A stretch of 64,000 nucleotides of DNA from Margaritifera margaritifera (taxonomy: Eukaryota > Mollusca > Bivalvia > Unionida > Margaritiferidae): positions 326,001 to 390,000 of the forward strand of contig JAQPZY010001579.1 of the NCBI GenBank assembly GCA_029931535.1, written 5' to 3'. Below, piece by piece: positions 57,816 to 64,000 of the stretch. A program made the translations under genes and the position numbers. Under the pieces are notes generated by a model, which ran no database searches, was not told the origin of the DNA, and worked only from the letters and a program-made list of their open reading frames with translations. Numbering within the stretch: the first letter of the stretch is position 1; each line of letters starts with the position of its first letter.

Positions 57816-60800
57816 GAAATATTATCTGTTATTCTATGGTTAAGCATGACTAATTCGCGAAAATGCGTACAAATCTTCTGAGATGAACGTAAATGACACT
57901 TGTTACTTTTCTCCTATGCATTTACGATGCTCTCAAAGGACCCTCATTTTTAGCTAAAATCATAACCGCGACCAGGTGTTACCGAGGTGAAAAGATGCCG
58001 AGTGAAACGACAAATTACACGCCGTGCAATATATAAACAACAGGTGGCAACTTCGAAATATAAGAAAAAGAAATTGTGTTTTAAATTGTCGTTTTATCAG
58101 AACTCTTTCACAATCATAATGCAATTACTGATTATATAGCTCGCCTCTGCTGAGCTTTTCATTGTGTCCAGCTACTATGCTGAAAATAAGTTAATGTCAA
58201 AGTGATCGTAACCTATAAAATGTTGGCCATTGTGACAGGGCATAAAATACATAAAACAATAAAGAACAGTCCTGTACGTGATATCAAAGCAGATGAACCA
58301 TAATGAGTTGATAATAACGAAATGATGTTTTGGTGTTTTTCTTTTATTCTTCAAATCATTGCTTATAAATCAGCTTCAGAAACTATTATTATTGTCCATC
58401 CTAGAAGACAGATTTTACCGGCGGAAATCTCAGACTGTCAGTACTTCTGGAGTGACAGCCAATATGACCACTGTTACAAACATAGTTCAAGCATCAGTAA
58501 TTAGCTTGATTATCCACTGTATATGAAATGCATACAGTCCACTCTTCTAATATCTACTCATTCACATGTACAATGGATGTTTTACCTATTGAGAGTAACC
58601 TATCACAGTATAAGTATCTAGTCATAACTTTGGAAAGTTTACCATTGCATAAGCATATTTATTCCTACTTTCAACAGCACTGTTATTAGGTACTTCTGTG
58701 AAGATAAGTATGTATATACCATGCAGAAAGTTATGTCGTCATGAGCTAAATAAAAAAATCAATTATATTAATAAACCATAACGTGTAGGTCACAGTGACC
58801 TTTGGTTGTAAGGCGAAGTACTGACAGAGATGCATCCAATTATCAAGCTTCATAACTTTAAAATGAACAGTACTCAGCAAATTAACTTTAAACACAAAAT
58901 CTCAACAAAGTCACAGACGCATGAAATGTAGCTCAAAGAGATCTCTTTTTGAAAATAGGGTGAAGTATTTATCAAGATGCTTTCCTTCATCAAGTTTCGT
59001 GAGTCTAGGTATGAAAGTTTGATCTGGATTGCCAAAATCAGTGTAGTCAAGAAATAAACACAACAACTTAACCAAAGGCAGTAAAGGTGAAATAGTGACC
59101 TTCACATATCTTAAGGGTGCGGTACAAACATAGGTGCATTGAAACCTATAAATTCTGTGCATATCATGCAACGCGCAACTTGATAGTTTGTGTATTGACA
59201 CTATTTACTTGAACTGGTAGCATACATGCAATTTATACACCTACCCAGCTAACACACAACGTCTCTGCTAGATTGCTGTAAGTTTGTGATTTGGTTACAT
59301 GTGTAAATAACGTAGAGGCAACGTTGCTAAAACATTGCACATACACATTCTCTTAATTGTCCTCCAAGCTCAAAAGTATACAAAATAACTCGTGTATGCA
59401 ACGAGTATAACAATAATGGTGTTATTTATACTTAGATAATATGTCATGTTTTTACAACATGTACCGATGTTGCAATAAACATACAAATCTGAGGGGGAAC
59501 AATTATTGTTTCGAACATTTTCAGTGTTATTTCTTAAAGTAATAACTGCTTGAAGTTTGCAACTTGTGTCAGAAAATATTGTATTTGTCAGCTTGCATGT
59601 TTACAAACATGAGGTATGATATTTGCCTTATCAAATTTTACGAAACCACCAAACGAAGTGTGTATCCCTTTTGGAACTAGTTGGTTGCGCAATGGAAGCT
59701 GTCCTGCAGATTTAAACACTCTGCGAGGTAGCGTCAATTACAAACAAAGAAAGGGCTGTACATATAATTATATAAATTATTGATACATCTATAAGGTCTT
59801 TGTCTGAACCGTGTCCATATGTGAATACATATGAATAAACTAGATGGGTAAGCTGAAAAGGGGCATTTTTGCAAATAGAATTGGTGAGTGGGTAGCAGGG
59901 AAAATGCCATGCTTGAAAGAGCTGACCAGAATGAAAAAAATATCAAGTATAATGAAATGCAACGAAATAAAATAACAGAGAAATCGAATCATTTATGTTT
60001 AGAGATATGTATGCATGCTGATATGTATAATTGCAAAAAAGAAACGGCGCTCTCTAAGATAATTCAAATGTGTTGATTACAAGCACTAATAAACCATAAT
60101 AATGTCAAAATGATACAATAGATTTAAGCAATAATTATAATATGTTAAATTAGACATATTCGTATATAGATTGTCAGAACTGAAAGAAAGTGAATTATAA
60201 GTCAATAGGTGTCGAATACAATGAATATGCTTTTTATGTGTGGTCTAGTTATAAAGAAAGCTGAAGCTGTCAGGTGGTAATAGTGGGAGCGTTACGCTTA
60301 AAACGACCCATTAAAAATGCTTATCAAGTAAGACGTTACAGATAAATATTATTGGTTTGTACTGAAGCTTTCAATTAATGTATATAAATTCGCTGATGCT
60401 ACAGTATTTACAACTAAGCATATCTACTTGTATCATTACTTACTTTAGCACATGCCAGATTTTCTGGACTTATGCTATAAGATCTATAAGATGTAGTGCT
60501 TAATTTTGGTTTTTAATTTTTAAATATACTCTTTAAAATAATAGAAAGGTGCATGTTACATGCATTATGGTAAGTACAACGATATGTTTGATGGTCAATA
60601 ACTTCAGTATTTATTATTAGGGATTACCAAATCACAAGAAGTGTAGTATGCATGATTAGATTACAGTTCAATATGTATCAAGCTATAGATCGTGAAGATA
60701 ATATTCATGAGACCACGTGTATCCAAATTAAGATGTTTGATGACATGTGTGATGATAAGCTTTAGATATAATGATTACTGTTGCCATTGTTTCATCGTTA

Positions 60801-61480
60801 GCTCAATGTCTACTGTTATAAGCGATTTTCTAAAACTGACTATAATAAATCGTTTACGCCTTTCCGGATCTGTGTACTTACGAAATTGGATAATGTTATG
60901 GAGAACCAGCACGAGCAGTTAGCCATCTTGGGAAATAGCAAAGGTCCAGCAGGAGAGGGTATGAAGAAATACTTTCAAGGCCCAGCGACACAATGCAAGA
61001 AATATAAGATCTTTGCATGAGGCTGGAGGAGACTCCAGAACTTTGCAAGAAGACGGTAATTTAAGTTTGTTTCAGATACAGAATAGTTTAACTATTTTTT
61101 GAAACCTTATTTACGGTTTTAAGCCAAAATATGCGCCATGCATGCGTCTTACAATCTATTCAATACTACACTTAGATATTGGAGTGAATGCTATTTGTAA
61201 GGTTCAGTGACTCATTGTATGTTTTCTTTTTTTTTTTTTTTTTTTTTGGCACGTTGTAGTTTCTATACTGTGTAACATGATCGGTGCAGGTAAGCAGGGT
61301 CTATTCTAGGACGCTTGATTGGGTTTGTTTCTAAACTAGAGTCTCTCATAGGGACTGACGTTCTACTGTTCGAGAAGAATTTCCAGGAACTAAAGATAAG
61401 ACTATTTCTTCTTTTTAATTTCTGAGTGTTGAAACCATCTTTGATATTCTTGAGCGAGAAGATTTTCAAATTTGCTTCTG
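57810..61480. other. Mostly non-coding, one richer patch
   Basis: No supported gene. A less AT-rich, purine-rich patch at 60900-61053 reads ENQHEQLAILGNSKGPAGEG in one frame and then shifts, ending near a GTAATT. It might be an eroded exon or repeat. A poly-T run lies at 61227-61247. Confidence 0.35.
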
Positions 61481-62095
<615 letters not shown>

Positions 62096-62818
62096 TATAA
62101 CATAGATTTTATTTCAGTGGAAAGAGTTTAGATAGAAAGAAGAACTGATTTAATTTTATTCTGACTTAGACGCTGCGCCTTTCAATTCTTACGCATGAAA
62201 AAAATAGTTCCAGACGCGAGTTTAAGCAATAATTCACAATTCGATAACCAGTAACATTTAAAAGTAGATTTTTCTGATAAATTATAATTTAAAGAGCAAA
62301 TGTCTTTTCAAATCAATAGAATATTGATACGGATTACAAAATTTTCAATAGTTGATATCCGCTAGAAATTTCTGTATTATATCACATGGTTCACTCAGGT
62401 CAGCTGGAGTAGTTGACGCGCCATATACATGGATTTCGAGGAGACCGTTTACAACATTTCCACTGAAAAGTGTGTCGATTACACTATGGACATTTACCAC
62501 AGATTCAGTGGATACGGCAGAAAAAGTAGCACACCAGTTGTTGTATACGCGCGTGAAGGGGTGATTACTAGATGCAGAAATTGTATACTGAATCTAAACT
62601 AGTGATATTGCTGAGTATAGTGATTCCAGATTTAATATTTTTTGTGACCGCATATTTGCATTATTTGATTCAGAAGAATGCTGTGGTTACTTTCTGTCAG
62701 TTGGGAGATCAGCATTTGTCGACATTCTTTTGATAAGAGATGTGAGTTTATTTACTCGTACGGATTGACTTTTAAACCACGCTTGTCTTGGGTGTCGGGA
62801 GCAAGATCCATACCAGGA
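62096..62818. other. Non-coding, nothing recognised
   Basis: One 70-codon open frame (62352-62564) has no motif or splice support. Confidence 0.45.
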
Positions 62819-63480
62819 AGATGCGTGATATTATGAAGTGAAATTATATATGGAGAAAGAGTATTATCACACATGTTATAAACTGTGTAATAGCCTTCTG
62901 AGATTTAAACCCTGGCCTGCGTTTTACTGCACCTATCACCTTCACTGCACGCACCAACCCCCCATACTCTCTCGACTAAGCTCACTTCCCCAGAAAAGGA
63001 TGGACCATTGTTGTGGGTAGCAGATACACTCGCATTGGGACCTAGTAATTAGGTCTCATCTAATACAAAGTCACTCATGATTTCCCTGACAGAAATCGAG
63101 GCATATAAAAGTCAATATGGATAGGTACACATGTACACCCGACAGAGCAGAAAATGCTAACCTTGTATCCTACAGGAGGATGGGTGATACGATCAAATAA
63201 AATTATGTATGGAGAAAGAGTATTATCATAAAGATTAGATAATTTTTAATTCTTTCTCTACAAAGACTAGAACTCTGGTCCGCGGGTTACGTCACCAATC
63301 AGCCTGCTTGCATGCACCAACAAAACCCCACCACCATAATAACAGACGCACTCACATGACAATCCAGTAATTAACCCTCTTCTTATGCGCAGTCACTCAG
63401 AACTCCTTTGTCATAAATCAAGGCATATAGATGTTAATATTAGATAGTTACAAATACAAACATTGTATACATTATAAAGG
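62819..63480 (+). repeat. Tandem duplication, about 360-bp unit
   Basis: TATGGAGAAAGAGTATTATCA occurs at about 62849 and 63209. GGxCxGCGxxTTACxxCACC and GCACCAAC follow in both copies (about 62914 and 63278), and then ATCxAGGCATATA (about 63097 and 63418). Copies have diverged but keep the same order, with period 320-365 bases. Confidence 0.8.
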
Positions 63481-64000
63481 TAAATTGATAGAGGCATTTG
63501 CCCAGTTCAGAGGAACAACCATTCGACTTCACTAATATTAACAAATATTATAACTTAATTAGCCTCTATTATTATTAAGTAGTCGTGTAATAATAATTGA
63601 GCAATGACTATGTATGGACATTAGCTCTCTTTGTGTGCAAGCACTTACTGTTCTTTACGTTGATTTTGCAAATTAATTTTCACTTTCTGATCTTAACTTT
63701 GCGTTTCATATCAAGACTGTCATTGATTTTGTCTCGTTTCATATGGTGCATCATTTTCTGTGATGAATGTGTATGCGGATGTTTGTTAATCTGCCTAGCT
63801 CTTTGGATTATCATTGTTATATATTATCTACATTACGGACAAATTCCTACAACTTAATAATGGACACATTTTACTTCTTCAAAGTGCAATGTTCTTTGAA
63901 TCACGTATCGGAACAAAATGTGCTCGAAATGCTTAATGATTAATGATTTATTTACACACATATATTTGATATACATGCTGTCATGGAATACCCTCCATAA
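63481..64000. other. Non-coding, nothing recognised
   Basis: The 86-codon plus-strand frame at 63597-63857 is hydrophobic but lacks any motif, so I leave it uncalled. Confidence 0.45.

Noticed and set aside
60690..61055. Possible exon or gene fragment
   Set aside because: The patch is less AT-rich and partly open, but needs a frameshift and has no good acceptor. I kept it only as a note in the region entry.

Overview
This window looks like AT-rich, gene-poor animal nuclear DNA, most likely from a mollusc (possibly a cephalopod). I see no bacterial-style operons, ribosome binding sites, rRNA genes or CRISPR arrays. The evidence is long AT, AG, CATA and AAT microsatellites, tRNA-derived SINEs with mollusc-like bodies, three broken LINEs of types I know from mollusc genomes, an LTR element, a DNA transposon and several degenerate tandem repeats. 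The placement is inferred from repeat style, not from a diagnostic gene.

Layout. 0.6-2.95 kb: minus-strand LINE A (RT plus RNase H). 7.6-8.9 kb: degenerate tandem repeat with a palindromic tail. 11.9-13.8 kb and 22.7 kb: exon-like segments of one unrecognised plus-strand gene, with another at 53.8 kb. 14.17-16.64 kb: a complete but dead CACTA/EnSpm-like DNA transposon with 12-bp perfect terminal inverted repeats and a TTA target duplication; it carries a broken member of a widespread uncharacterised CYVCGE-type protein family. 18.0-18.2 kb: tRNA SINE with a perfect 12-bp target duplication. 19.0-21.2 kb: minus-strand LINE B, split by an AT microsatellite. 22.9-23.3 kb: 182-bp tandem duplication. 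26.8-29.3 kb: a decayed multi-ORF block on the minus strand that I cannot name. 29.4-30.1 kb: solo LTR. 35.35-36.75 kb: about 160-bp degenerate repeats and a palindrome. 39.0-41.7 kb: plus-strand LINE C. 42.15-42.33 kb: second, older SINE. 46.9-49.56 kb: decayed Ty3/Gypsy-like element whose integrase lies upstream of its reverse transcriptase. 52.3-64 kb: mostly simple repeats, local duplications and a fold-back element.

None of the mobile elements appears intact: all coding parts carry frameshifts, stops or deletions. The probable host sequence is a few short exons in very large introns, so most of the window is probably intron or intergenic repeat. The most interesting observations are the CACTA-like element that explains how the CYVCGE family moves, the integrase-before-RT Gypsy element with its related solo LTR, and the unidentified multi-ORF block at 26.8-29.3 kb.
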